A DNA stretch of 64,000 nucleotides from Bacteroidales bacterium. GTDB lineage: Bacteria; Bacteroidota; Bacteroidia; Bacteroidales; UBA932. Where the stretch lies: assembly GCA_017938925.1 (NCBI GenBank), contig JAGBAO010000017.1:103409-167408 (forward strand). Direction: 5' to 3'. Of the stretch, positions 1-7,934 are shown piece after piece. A program made the position numbers and the translations under genes. Below the pieces are notes generated by a model that was given only the letters and a program-made list of their open reading frames with translations, did no database searches and was not told where the DNA came from. Every line of letters starts with the position of its first letter. Positions within the stretch are counted from its first letter, which is position 1.

Positions 1-557
1 ACCTGATGTGTGGAGATGAGAAGTGTGGAGTCCTCGCGGGTGTATTTCATGACTGCCTTCCTGAACTGGGCCTTTGAGGGGATGTCAAGGCCGTTGGTCG
101 GCTCGTCCATGAACAGGTACTTGGTGTTGCAGGCAAGGGCGAATGCGATATGGGTCTTCTTCAGTTGTCCGAACGACATCCTGTTCATCTTCTGATTGAT
201 GTCATTCTCGAAAGAATCCATGATTTCGATGAATTTGTTCAGGTCAAATCCCTCCCAGAACTTGCCGTAGTTCTCTGCATACTCGATGGCCTTCATGTTG
301 ATTTCAGCCACTTCGTCGCTAAGATAATAGATTTCAGTCAGAAGGGAAGGTTCCCTCTTCCATGGGTTATGGCCGTCGATGTCGATTTGTCCGGCCTTAG
401 CGTTCTTGAGCCCGCTCAAAAGGGTCAGGAGAGTGGTCTTGCCGACTCCGTTCTCGCCGAGAAGACCGTAGATGCGGCCTTCCTCAAGATTCATTGTGAT
501 GTCTTTCAGCACGACGTTTTCGCCGTAGCTGAAACCAAGATCTTTGATTCTGATCAT
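1..557 (-). CDS. ABC transporter ATP-binding protein (3' part outside the window)
   Basis: This is the N-terminal 185 residues of an ABC ATPase; the gene runs leftward off the window edge. Visible motifs are Walker A (GENGVGKTT, residues 34-42), a variant signature MSFGQ, Walker B with the D-loop (LFMDEPTNGLD) and a switch histidine in STHQ just before the edge. The ATG at 555-557 is preceded by a short AAGG. No membrane segment is seen, so the permease must be a separate protein. The class (single short ATPase, no fused domain) and the palindromic operator at its promoter resemble GntR/YtrA-controlled ABC exporters for peptides or cell-envelope stress. The substrate cannot be read from the sequence. 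Confidence 0.9.
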   Translation of the reverse strand, partial: MIRIKDLGFSYGENVVLKDITMNLEEGRIYGLLGENGVGKTTLLTLLSGLKNAKAGQIDIDGHNPWKREPSLLTEIYYLSDEVAEINMKAIEYAENYGKFWEGFDLNKFIEIMDSFENDINQKMNRMSFGQLKKTHIAFALACNTKYLFMDEPTNGLDIPSKAQFRKAVMKYTREDSTLLISTHQ

Positions 558-589
558 GATGTTATACCTTTAAAGTGTCTATTTGTTAT

Positions 590-613
590 AGTGTATTACT
601 AAACTAATACACT
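590..613. promoter_or_regulatory. Perfect palindromic operator, GntR/YtrA-like
   Basis: AGTGTATTA (590-598) and TAATACACT (605-613) form a perfect 9-bp inverted repeat around CTAAAC. The site begins one base past the predicted -7 element of the ABC gene and so covers its likely transcription start, where a bound repressor would block initiation. The sequence type resembles sites of YtrA-subfamily GntR regulators. That assignment is inference, because no such regulator lies in the window. Confidence 0.65.
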
Positions 614-614
614 G

Positions 615-646
615 CAAAGGTAATAACATTTTTCATACCACCAAAA
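615..646 (-). promoter_or_regulatory. Promoter of the ABC ATPase gene
   Basis: Read on the minus strand, TTTTGG (646-641) is followed after 18 bases by TACCTTTG (622-615), matching the Bacteroidales -33/-7 consensus. The predicted start of transcription near 609 falls inside the palindrome. Confidence 0.7.
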
Positions 647-670
647 CTTTTTATCGTCTTGTGAGTGGAA

Positions 671-1564
671 TTATTTACGGATGTGGGATCTGTTTCGGTA
701 TTCGGCCATGTTTATCCTCAATTCCGAATGCTCTGATTCGGGAAGTGCCCAGTTGAGGAACCGTTCGCGGATATAGTCCACTGCCTGCTGTGACGGATGG
801 CACATGTCCTCTGCATAGAAACGGTAGTCACGCAGTTCGTCCATCATGATTTCGTAGGCAGGGAAGTAGTCTGTTCCCGGAATCGTGCCCTGACTGTCAT
901 CTGTTGCCTGGATTGCGGATTCCACACCCAGAAGCAATGACGCCTTGCTGATCTGGTTTCCGTGGGCCCCGTCCTTGAAATGACGGATCGGACTTACTGT
1001 GATTATGAATTCCTTGGGCCTGATGCCTTTGCTGCTGTTGCATATGGACATGATCTCCTGAAGGATAGCGGACGTCCTGTCCGCAGTAAGGAATTCCCGG
1101 GTATATTCTCTGGCCGGGTGCTTGAGACAGTTCGACACAATCATGTCCCTCCCGATATGTCTGTAGCACCAGCTCGTGCCAAGGGTGATGATGATCCTGT
1201 TGCAGTCTTTGAAGAAATCCGCAGCCTTTTCCAGCGAGAGGTTGGCATCACTGAGGAATTCTTCGCGCGTCGCCCTTGCGTGTGAGGTGTGATGGCTGAA
1301 CGAGCATGTGCGGAGGTCTCCTGCCCCGATCTCCTCGCAGTCCTCTGCCGTGAACCGTTCACGGCTGAGCAGTCTTCTGACGGCAGAAAGTATGGACTCC
1401 GGATTATACAAGGTGCCGAACGGATTAACGCACACGTCAAATCCGAAATCAGCGAGCTGTTTCCCGATGTTGTCCGAAAAGCAGCTTCCCAGCATCAGTA
1501 TCCTGTCCTTGTATGAAATTCCGACCTTGCAGGGTGAGTCGGCCACCGGTGTCTGTAGTTTCAT
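671..1564 (-). CDS. GSCFA domain protein
   Basis: 297 residues. The N-terminus carries the family's name motif as GSCFSDNIG (residues 27-35), followed by NPFGTLYNP, and there is a late histidine in DMCHPSQQA. GSCFA proteins (Pfam GSCFA) belong to the SGNH/GDSL-like hydrolase group and are common single genes in Bacteroidales. The Ser in GSCFS and the His in CHPS fit nucleophile and base positions. The substrate is unknown. No signal peptide is visible, so it is probably cytoplasmic. A -7-like element ends five bases before the ATG, so the mRNA may be nearly leaderless. It is divergent from the barrel protein at 1630. Confidence 0.85.
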   Translation of the reverse strand: MKLQTPVADSPCKVGISYKDRILMLGSCFSDNIGKQLADFGFDVCVNPFGTLYNPESILSAVRRLLSRERFTAEDCEEIGAGDLRTCSFSHHTSHARATREEFLSDANLSLEKAADFFKDCNRIIITLGTSWCYRHIGRDMIVSNCLKHPAREYTREFLTADRTSAILQEIMSICNSSKGIRPKEFIITVSPIRHFKDGAHGNQISKASLLLGVESAIQATDDSQGTIPGTDYFPAYEIMMDELRDYRFYAEDMCHPSQQAVDYIRERFLNWALPESEHSELRINMAEYRNRSHIRK

Positions 1565-1568
1565 CCGG

Positions 1569-1616
1569 CAAAAATACTATAAATATTTCAGATTCTCCCA
1601 ATCAGTGTTATCTTTG
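1569..1616. promoter_or_regulatory. Divergent -7 elements between the GSCFA gene and the barrel gene
   Basis: TATTTTTG on the minus strand (1576-1569) faces the GSCFA gene, and TATCTTTG on the plus strand (1609-1616) faces the gene at 1630. Neither has a good TTTG 19 bases upstream. Both would give very short 5' leaders. Confidence 0.5.
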
Positions 1617-1629
1617 GACTTTCAAACCT

Positions 1630-2808
1630 ATGAATATGAAGAGAAACATCATATTGTCAGTTTTTGTGATTTTGCTGGTGACTTGCGAAGTGTTTGCAAG
1701 TGAGAAGGATACTTCTGGCAAAGGACATGTCCGGTTCGCCTATGACGTGCACTTCGAGATGAACTTCGACAATCGCGAACTGTACAGAAGCGCCTTCTCG
1801 AATTCCATGACCATATTCGGTGCCCGGCTCACTCCTTCGGTAGGCTTGCAGGCCGTTCAGGAGGACGGAACCTCCCACAAGCTGATGCTGGGAATAGATG
1901 TGATGAAGGATTTCGGTGCCTCGCCGGTGTCTGAACTGATAGCGGGGAAGGGGAGCGCGGAAACTCTCCCGAGACAGAACAATCTGGACCTTTTCAGGGA
2001 GATGACCTTATATTACAGGATGGAGAAGGATTTCGGTGACACCGACATGACTCTCTATGCCGGAATCTTTCCACGCAGAACAATGGAGGGAAGTTATTCC
2101 CGGGCCTTCTTCTCGGATTCACTCAAATTCTACGACAACAATCTTGAGGGCCTCCTTCTCAAGTTCACCAGGCCAAAGGCAAAGTTCGAGGTAGGTTGTG
2201 ACTGGATAGGGCAGATAGGTACAGCAAGAAGAGAGCGCTTCATGATCTTCACAAGCGGTGAGGGAAAGGTGGCTCCTGTTCTAAGTCTGGGATATTCCGG
2301 TTATATGTATCATTTCGCGAATTCCCGTCAGGTGAAGGGACTCGTGGACAACGTTCTCATCAATCCATACGCACGTTTCGACTTCGGGGACAGACTGAAT
2401 CTCCAGGCTTTATCCCTCACGTTGGGATGGCTTCAGGCCATGCAGAACAACAGGAAGCATGTCGGAAAATATATCTTCCCTTGTGGCGGCCATTTCGATC
2501 TGGAGGTAAGGAAATGGGATGTGGCCGTAAAGAATACGATGTTTTATGGAACCGACATGATGCCGTATTATAACAGTCACGACGAGGGTGGCATCAAATA
2601 TGGCAACGCCCTATACCTCGGAGATCCGTTCTATCGCGTGTTCGACAATATGACAACCTCCAGAACAGGCCTGTATGACCGTCTGGAGGTGTGCTATGAA
2701 CCTGTGATATGGAACAGGCTGGACCTTCGCGTCGCTGCTGTCTTCCATTTCAATGATTTCCATTATTCCGGATGCCAGCAGATTGTTGGACTTCTCGTGT
2801 CCTTCTGA
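1630..2808 (+). CDS. Predicted outer-membrane beta-barrel protein of unknown function
   Basis: 392 residues from the ATG at 1630. An earlier in-frame start at 1513 would lie upstream of the -7 element and is rejected. The N-terminus (MNMKRNIILSVFVILLVTCEVFAS) is a signal peptide with an AxA-like cut after VFA. The rest is rich in alternating aromatic and polar residues with many Gly/Asp turns (for example YAGIFPRRTMEG, YSGYMYHFANS, LEVRKWDVAVKN) and ends in phenylalanine, as outer-membrane barrels do. I recognise no named family. It ends three bases from the convergent phosphodiesterase gene. Confidence 0.65.
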   Translation: MNMKRNIILSVFVILLVTCEVFASEKDTSGKGHVRFAYDVHFEMNFDNRELYRSAFSNSMTIFGARLTPSVGLQAVQEDGTSHKLMLGIDVMKDFGASPVSELIAGKGSAETLPRQNNLDLFREMTLYYRMEKDFGDTDMTLYAGIFPRRTMEGSYSRAFFSDSLKFYDNNLEGLLLKFTRPKAKFEVGCDWIGQIGTARRERFMIFTSGEGKVAPVLSLGYSGYMYHFANSRQVKGLVDNVLINPYARFDFGDRLNLQALSLTLGWLQAMQNNRKHVGKYIFPCGGHFDLEVRKWDVAVKNTMFYGTDMMPYYNSHDEGGIKYGNALYLGDPFYRVFDNMTTSRTGLYDRLEVCYEPVIWNRLDLRVAAVFHFNDFHYSGCQQIVGLLVSF

Positions 2809-2811
2809 CGC

Positions 2812-3645
2812 TTATTTCAATTCTTCAAGTCCTTCTCTGCTGATGATCTCTCTTGCCTTGAGAGGTTCGTCCGTGGTCATGTACATGACTCCGTGGTCAA
2901 TGACCTGCAGCATGTTCTCCTCCTTGTTGACTGTCCAAGCGTTCGTGCTCATGTTGAGTTTCTTCGCCTTGGCAGCCCACTTCGGACTAAGATTATAGAT
3001 CTTGTAGTTGTAGTCGATGCCGTTTATTCCATCTCTCTTTACCCCGGCCGGACTCTTTTCCCCTCTGAGGTATTGAACGGTGTAGCCTGGGAGCTCTGCA
3101 GCAAGCCTCTTGCACATGTGATAGCTGAATGAGATGAACATCACCCTTTCCGGATCCAGAAGTTCGTGCTCCTTGAGTTTCGCTATGGTCAGGTCAATGA
3201 ACCTGTCCTCTACCTCATCACATGAGTGTGGCTTCAGCTCATAGACCAGCATGGTCTGGGGATATTTCTTTCCCTGCTCAAGGAAGGCATCGAGTGTCGG
3301 GATCTTCTCTCCGTTGGCTATCGTGACATCCTTGAATTCGGAATAAGGGTACTTCTCAATGAGCTTGCCGTCAATCTTGCTGTCATGATATACTATCAGC
3401 TCTCCGTCAGATGTCATATTCACATCAAATTCGCTGCCCCAGAAACCGTTCTCCTGAGCGCATCTGAGTGCCGCAATGGAGTTCTTTGCATAACCTGCCT
3501 GATCGCAGTTCCAGAATCCTCTGTGAGCAACGATTCCCATAGTGGTGTTACGGCTAGGCTTCTTGGGTCTTGCATTTGCGCGTATCGCAATGAATGTGCT
3601 GCATAATATGACAATGGCAGCGATGGATAGGATCTGATATTTCAT
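2812..3645 (-). CDS. Glycerophosphodiester phosphodiesterase (GDPD family), exported
   Basis: 277 residues with an N-terminal signal sequence (hydrophobic residues 4-21, cut near ANA-RPK). The GDPD core is clear: the HRG motif (IVAHRGFW), then the metal-binding pair in SEFDVNMT and the second catalytic His in VYHDSKIDG; later YELKPHS and the C-terminal TNAWTVN are typical. The family hydrolyses glycerophosphodiesters to glycerol-3-phosphate and an alcohol. It lies head-to-head with glpA, about 190 bp apart, which suggests that the glycerol-3-phosphate it releases in the periplasm feeds the GlpT transporter and GlpABC dehydrogenase. Substrate preference is not readable. Confidence 0.9.
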   Translation of the reverse strand: MKYQILSIAAIVILCSTFIAIRANARPKKPSRNTTMGIVAHRGFWNCDQAGYAKNSIAALRCAQENGFWGSEFDVNMTSDGELIVYHDSKIDGKLIEKYPYSEFKDVTIANGEKIPTLDAFLEQGKKYPQTMLVYELKPHSCDEVEDRFIDLTIAKLKEHELLDPERVMFISFSYHMCKRLAAELPGYTVQYLRGEKSPAGVKRDGINGIDYNYKIYNLSPKWAAKAKKLNMSTNAWTVNKEENMLQVIDHGVMYMTTDEPLKAREIISREGLEELK

Positions 3646-3781
3646 GGTTGTTTAAAATTTGGTGCGAATATAGCAAAAATAATAAAACCTGAGACATGCT
3701 CTGGCTTTATTCAAGATTGTCGCTGAGCATACAGGCTTCCCAGAAAACATACCAGATCTCGACAAAAAACGTACCGTCATC

Positions 3782-3812
3782 TTTGTGCAGTCCGTTTATT
3801 TCATTAAATTTG
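3782..3812 (+). promoter_or_regulatory. Promoter of the glpABCT operon
   Basis: TTTG (3782-3785), 19 bases, then TAAATTTG (3805-3812): a full consensus Bacteroidales promoter. The predicted start near 3819 leaves a leader of about 17 nt before the glpA ATG. No operator is evident. Confidence 0.8.
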
Positions 3813-3835
3813 CAAGATTGATAAACCTAAGAATA

Positions 3836-5452
3836 ATGTCCAGGGAATATGATGTAATTATCGTCGGTGGAGGAATCACCGGAGCGGGAACGGCCAGGGA
3901 CTGTGCCATGCGTGGTCTGAAGACCCTTCTGCTCGAACGCCTCGACCTGACAGCCGGTGCGACCGGCAGAAACCACGGACTTCTTCACAGCGGAGCCCGT
4001 TATGCTGTTACCGACCAGGAGTCGGCAGAAGAATGTATCCAGGAGAATATGATCCTCCGCAGGATCGCAAGTCACTGTGTGGAGGAGACTGACGGACTCT
4101 TCATCACTCTTCCGGAGGATGATCTCGGCTTCCAGAGCACATTCATAGACTCGTGTCTCAAAGCAGGAATACGTGCCGAGGCGATAGATCCGAAGGAGGC
4201 ACTCAGACTGGAGCCTTCCGCAAACAAGGACCTCATCGGTGCGGTGCGGGTGCCGGACGGTGCGGTGGATCCTTTCCGCCTGACCGTTGCCAATGTCTAT
4301 GATGCCCAGCTTCATGGGGCGGAAGTCCTGACATATCACCAGGTCACATCCCTGATCAAGGAAGGCGACCGTGTGGTCGGAGTCGAGGCCTACGACACCC
4401 AGGCCCGTCAGAAGAAGACATTCCGCAGCCGCCTTGTCATCAATGCGGGAGGTATCTGGGGACATCATATAGCCTCTCTTGCAGGTGCGACAGTGAACAT
4501 GTTCCCTGCAAAGGGTGCCCTGCTGATCTTCGGCCATAGAGTCAACAATATGGTCATCAACCGCTGCCGTAAGCCGGCGGACGCGGATATTCTTGTTCCG
4601 GGAGACACAATCTGTCTCATAGGAACGACTTCCAGCCGTCTGCCATACGACCAGATCGATGACATGAAGGTGACTCCGGAGGAAGTGGACATTCTTCTCA
4701 GAGAAGGTGCGAAACTGGCTCCACAGCTTATGGAAACGCGTATCCTCAGGGCCTATGCCGGAGTCCGTCCTCTTGTGGCGGCCGACAACGACCCTTCCGG
4801 AAGAAGCATCAGCCGCGGAATCGTTTGTCTGGACCACGAGACTCGCGACGGAATCCCTGGCTTCATCACCATCACCGGCGGAAAGCTCATGACCTATCGT
4901 CTCATGGCCGAGTGGGCTACAGACCTGGCCTGCAGGAAACTCGGTGTGGACAAGAAATGTCAGACAGCTCAGATCTGCCTTCCTGGTTCGGAAACCGAAG
5001 AGGAAAAGCAGAAGAAGGAACTCCAGCAGGGGCGCCGTACTCTCGGACACAAGGCTGCTCACGGCCGTCATGGAACCCGCACTTCAGCCATCGATATGAA
5101 CGACAGCGAGGATGCCTCACTTGTTTGCGAGTGTGAGGGAGTTTCTGTCGCGGAAGTCAATTATGCCATCGAAGAACTCGGAGCAAAGAATATCATAAAC
5201 CTGCGTCGCCGAACCCGTGTAGGCATGGGAACATGTCAGGGTGAGCTCTGTGCATGCCGTGCTGCAGGACTCCTGGGCAAGGCAAACGGCTGTGCGAGGA
5301 AGAGTCTCGACGACCTCGCTTCTTTCATGAACGAGAGATGGAAGGGAATGTTCCCTGTCGGATGGGGTGAAACTCTGGCGGAGGCTCAGTTCACATCATG
5401 GATTTATGAAGGAGTGTGCGGACTGGACGCATTCTCGAAGAAGGAGGAATAG
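3836..5452 (+). CDS. glpA: Anaerobic glycerol-3-phosphate dehydrogenase subunit A
   Basis: 538 residues from the ATG at 3836; the upstream in-frame start at 3785 lies before the -7 element. The N-terminus is a dinucleotide-binding fold for FAD (VIIVGGGITGAGTARDCA). The DAO-type oxidoreductase core follows, and the C-terminal third holds a BFD-like [2Fe-2S] domain with CECEGVS, then CQGELCAC. This C-terminal domain separates GlpA from the aerobic GlpD; the length matches E. coli GlpA (542). The complex oxidises sn-glycerol-3-phosphate to dihydroxyacetone phosphate and passes electrons to the quinone pool at the inner membrane. First gene of an operon with glpB four bases downstream. Confidence 0.95.
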   Translation: MSREYDVIIVGGGITGAGTARDCAMRGLKTLLLERLDLTAGATGRNHGLLHSGARYAVTDQESAEECIQENMILRRIASHCVEETDGLFITLPEDDLGFQSTFIDSCLKAGIRAEAIDPKEALRLEPSANKDLIGAVRVPDGAVDPFRLTVANVYDAQLHGAEVLTYHQVTSLIKEGDRVVGVEAYDTQARQKKTFRSRLVINAGGIWGHHIASLAGATVNMFPAKGALLIFGHRVNNMVINRCRKPADADILVPGDTICLIGTTSSRLPYDQIDDMKVTPEEVDILLREGAKLAPQLMETRILRAYAGVRPLVAADNDPSGRSISRGIVCLDHETRDGIPGFITITGGKLMTYRLMAEWATDLACRKLGVDKKCQTAQICLPGSETEEEKQKKELQQGRRTLGHKAAHGRHGTRTSAIDMNDSEDASLVCECEGVSVAEVNYAIEELGAKNIINLRRRTRVGMGTCQGELCACRAAGLLGKANGCARKSLDDLASFMNERWKGMFPVGWGETLAEAQFTSWIYEGVCGLDAFSKKEE

Positions 5453-5455
5453 GAT

Positions 5456-6685
5456 ATGAAGTTCGATACTATAATCATAGGTGGAGGCCTGAGCGGTCTC
5501 ATCGCGGGAATCGAGCTCTCCCGCAAAGGGCAGAAATGCATGATCGTTTCAGCAGGACAGAGTGCCCTTCATTTCTTTTCCGGATCTCTGGAACTGTGCG
5601 GGCTTGAAGATGAGCCGGCCAAGGCTATGGAGCAGCTGCCTCAGTCGCATCCATACCGCAAGATCGGTCTGGACACGGCGCTGACTCTCGCAGAACGCGT
5701 CAAACCTCTTTTCGCTGAGGTCGGCGTGAATTTCAAGGGCAATGCGGAGCGTAACCATTGGAGGATCACTCCTCTGGGAGTGCTCAAGAGGGCATGGCTG
5801 ACCCTGGACGAATATGCATCTGTGCCATCTGACGGCCTCATGCCATGGAAGAAGGTGGCCCTTCTGAATATAGACGGTTTCCTGGATTTCCATACGAGCT
5901 ACATTGCCGCAGGTCTTGCCGAAAGGGGCGTTGAATGCGTGGTCAAGGGAATATCCATGCCGGAACTCGAAAGGCTCCGTCACAACCCGACCGAGATGCG
6001 CTCGACCAATATAGCCAAGACCTTGACCGGCGAACTCATCGGCAAACTGGCTGCAAGGATAAATGAGTATGCAAAGGATGTGGACGCAGTCCTGATGCCG
6101 GCAGTCGTGGGACTTGCAGGAAATGCAGATGTGGTGCGTCTGAAGGAAAAGGTGGACAGACCTCTCCACTTCCTTGCGACGCTTCCGCCTTCAGTCCCTG
6201 GAATCCGTCTCCAGATGATGCTCAAAAGGCATTTCCAGAAACTGGGAGGAGTCTATATGCTTGGAGACACAGTCAGGGAAGGTGTATTTGAAGGCGACCG
6301 TCTGGCAGGCATAATGACAGTCAATCACGGTGACACATGCTTCAAGGCAGACAATTTCATCCTTGCTTCGGGAAGTTTCTTCAGCAAGGGACTTGTCTCT
6401 GACATAAACGGAGTCCGCGAGCCTGTCTTCGGGCTTGACGTGGACAGCCTCGACGAGCGCCCTCAATGGTACAGGAAGGATATGTTCGAGGCTCAGCCAT
6501 ATATGTCCTTCGGTGTGGCGACGGATGTCGGATTCCATCCGTCCAGGAACGGTCAGCCGGTGGAAAACCTCTATGCGACCGGCTCTGTGCTAAGCAATTG
6601 TCATCCTATGAAGGAGGGATCAGGAGCAGGAGTTGCCATCCTCACAGCCCTTCATGTAGCAGATACCATCCTTAAAAATCAGTAG
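5456..6685 (+). CDS. glpB: Anaerobic glycerol-3-phosphate dehydrogenase subunit B
   Basis: 409 residues, close to E. coli GlpB (419). The FAD-binding fingerprint is at the start (TIIIGGGLSGLIAGIELS). The late ILASGSFFSKG stretch and the C-terminal ATGSVLSNCHPMKEGSGAGVAILTALHVAD block are typical of the subunit. An AAGGAGGA ribosome-binding site lies at the end of glpA, only a few bases before the ATG, which is strong for a Bacteroidales gene. GlpB bridges the GlpA flavoprotein and the iron-sulfur subunit GlpC. glpC starts four bases after its stop. Confidence 0.95.
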   Translation: MKFDTIIIGGGLSGLIAGIELSRKGQKCMIVSAGQSALHFFSGSLELCGLEDEPAKAMEQLPQSHPYRKIGLDTALTLAERVKPLFAEVGVNFKGNAERNHWRITPLGVLKRAWLTLDEYASVPSDGLMPWKKVALLNIDGFLDFHTSYIAAGLAERGVECVVKGISMPELERLRHNPTEMRSTNIAKTLTGELIGKLAARINEYAKDVDAVLMPAVVGLAGNADVVRLKEKVDRPLHFLATLPPSVPGIRLQMMLKRHFQKLGGVYMLGDTVREGVFEGDRLAGIMTVNHGDTCFKADNFILASGSFFSKGLVSDINGVREPVFGLDVDSLDERPQWYRKDMFEAQPYMSFGVATDVGFHPSRNGQPVENLYATGSVLSNCHPMKEGSGAGVAILTALHVADTILKNQ

Positions 6686-6689
6686 AAAA

Positions 6690-7934
6690 ATGAGCAAAGA
6701 TCAGCATACAAATCCAGAATCCACCTTCGAGCAGTGCATGAAGTGCACGGTCTGCACGGTATATTGCCCGGTGGTGGCAGTCAACCCTGATTATCCGGGC
6801 CCGAAGCAGGCCGGTCCTGACGGCGAAAGATACCGTCTGAAGGATCCTCTCTTCTATGACGAGGCACTCGACCTGTGCCTGAACTGCAAGAGATGTGAAG
6901 TGGCGTGTCCGTCGAACGTCAAGATAGGCGACATAATCCAGGCGGCACGTCTTAAATACAGCACGAAGAAGCCTAAGCTCAGAGACTATATCCTTGCAAA
7001 CACCGACATCATGGGTGGTCTGGCTACTACCATGGCTCCAGTGGTGAATTTCACTCTGGGGCTCAGCCCTGTCAAGGCCGTGATGGACGGAGTCCTTGGT
7101 GTCGACCATCACCGTACCTTCCCTAAGTATGCGGGACAGAAGTTCGAGACCTGGTTCAAGCGCCATGCTGCTTCAAAGCAGGCTGAATTTGACAAGAAGG
7201 TGAGCTATTTCCACGGATGCTATGCCAACTACAACTACCCAAAGCTGGCAAAGGACCTGGTGAAGATCCTCAATGCGGCAGGATATGGAGTGAATCTTCT
7301 TGAAAAGGAGAAGTGCTGCGGAGTGGCCCTGATCTCCAACGGATTCAAGGATCAGGCCCAGAGCCAGGCGGAGCTCAACCTCTCAAGCATCCGTAAGGCT
7401 GTCGGCAGGGGAGAGCCTGTGCTCACAACCAGTTCGACCTGCACCTTCACCATGCGTGACGAATATGAGCACATCCTCGGACTTGACAATTCAGATGTGC
7501 GTGACAGCATAATGCTGGCGACAAAGTTCCTCTATACTCTGATTGACGAAGGACGTATATCTTTGGCCTTCAAGGAAGACTATAAGAAAAGGATTGCCTA
7601 CCACACCCCATGTCACATGGAGAAGCTCGGCTGGGCAATATACTCTACCTCCCTGCTGAGGATGATTCCTGGCGTGGATTTCCTCATGCTTGATTCGCAG
7701 TGCTGCGGAATCGCCGGAACCTACGGCTTCAAGAAGGAGCATTATCAGGACTCCCAGAAGATCGGAGAATCACTCTTCCGTCAGATCCAGGACAGCAATG
7801 TGGACCTTGTGGCTACAGACTGCGAGACCTGCAAATGGCAGATCGAGATGAGCGCTGGAGTCACAGTTGAAAACCCTATATCAATAATAGCCGACGCACT
7901 TGATGTCGAGGCGACAATAAAACTTAACCGATGA
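6690..7934 (+). CDS. glpC: Anaerobic glycerol-3-phosphate dehydrogenase subunit C, iron-sulfur
   Basis: 414 residues. Two [4Fe-4S] motifs sit in the first 75 residues (CMKCTVCTVYCP and CLNCKRCEVACP). Two CCG cysteine-rich domains follow, with CCGVALISNG and CCGIAGTYGF. This layout is that of GlpC and of heterodisulfide-reductase-like quinone-linked subunits. It would anchor the GlpAB dimer to the membrane and transfer electrons to menaquinone. Its last four bases overlap the start of glpT (ATGA type), a sign of translational coupling. Confidence 0.95.
   Translation: MSKDQHTNPESTFEQCMKCTVCTVYCPVVAVNPDYPGPKQAGPDGERYRLKDPLFYDEALDLCLNCKRCEVACPSNVKIGDIIQAARLKYSTKKPKLRDYILANTDIMGGLATTMAPVVNFTLGLSPVKAVMDGVLGVDHHRTFPKYAGQKFETWFKRHAASKQAEFDKKVSYFHGCYANYNYPKLAKDLVKILNAAGYGVNLLEKEKCCGVALISNGFKDQAQSQAELNLSSIRKAVGRGEPVLTTSSTCTFTMRDEYEHILGLDNSDVRDSIMLATKFLYTLIDEGRISLAFKEDYKKRIAYHTPCHMEKLGWAIYSTSLLRMIPGVDFLMLDSQCCGIAGTYGFKKEHYQDSQKIGESLFRQIQDSNVDLVATDCETCKWQIEMSAGVTVENPISIIADALDVEATIKLNR

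Noticed and set aside
150-602. Plus-strand open frame of 150 codons over the ABC gene
   Set aside because: It is antisense to a frame with complete ABC ATPase motifs and has no recognisable protein features.
3827-5071. Long minus-strand frame of 414 codons inside glpA
   Set aside because: It mirrors the codon structure of glpA on the other strand, has no promoter, and its composition is Cys/His/Arg-rich, as shadow frames are.
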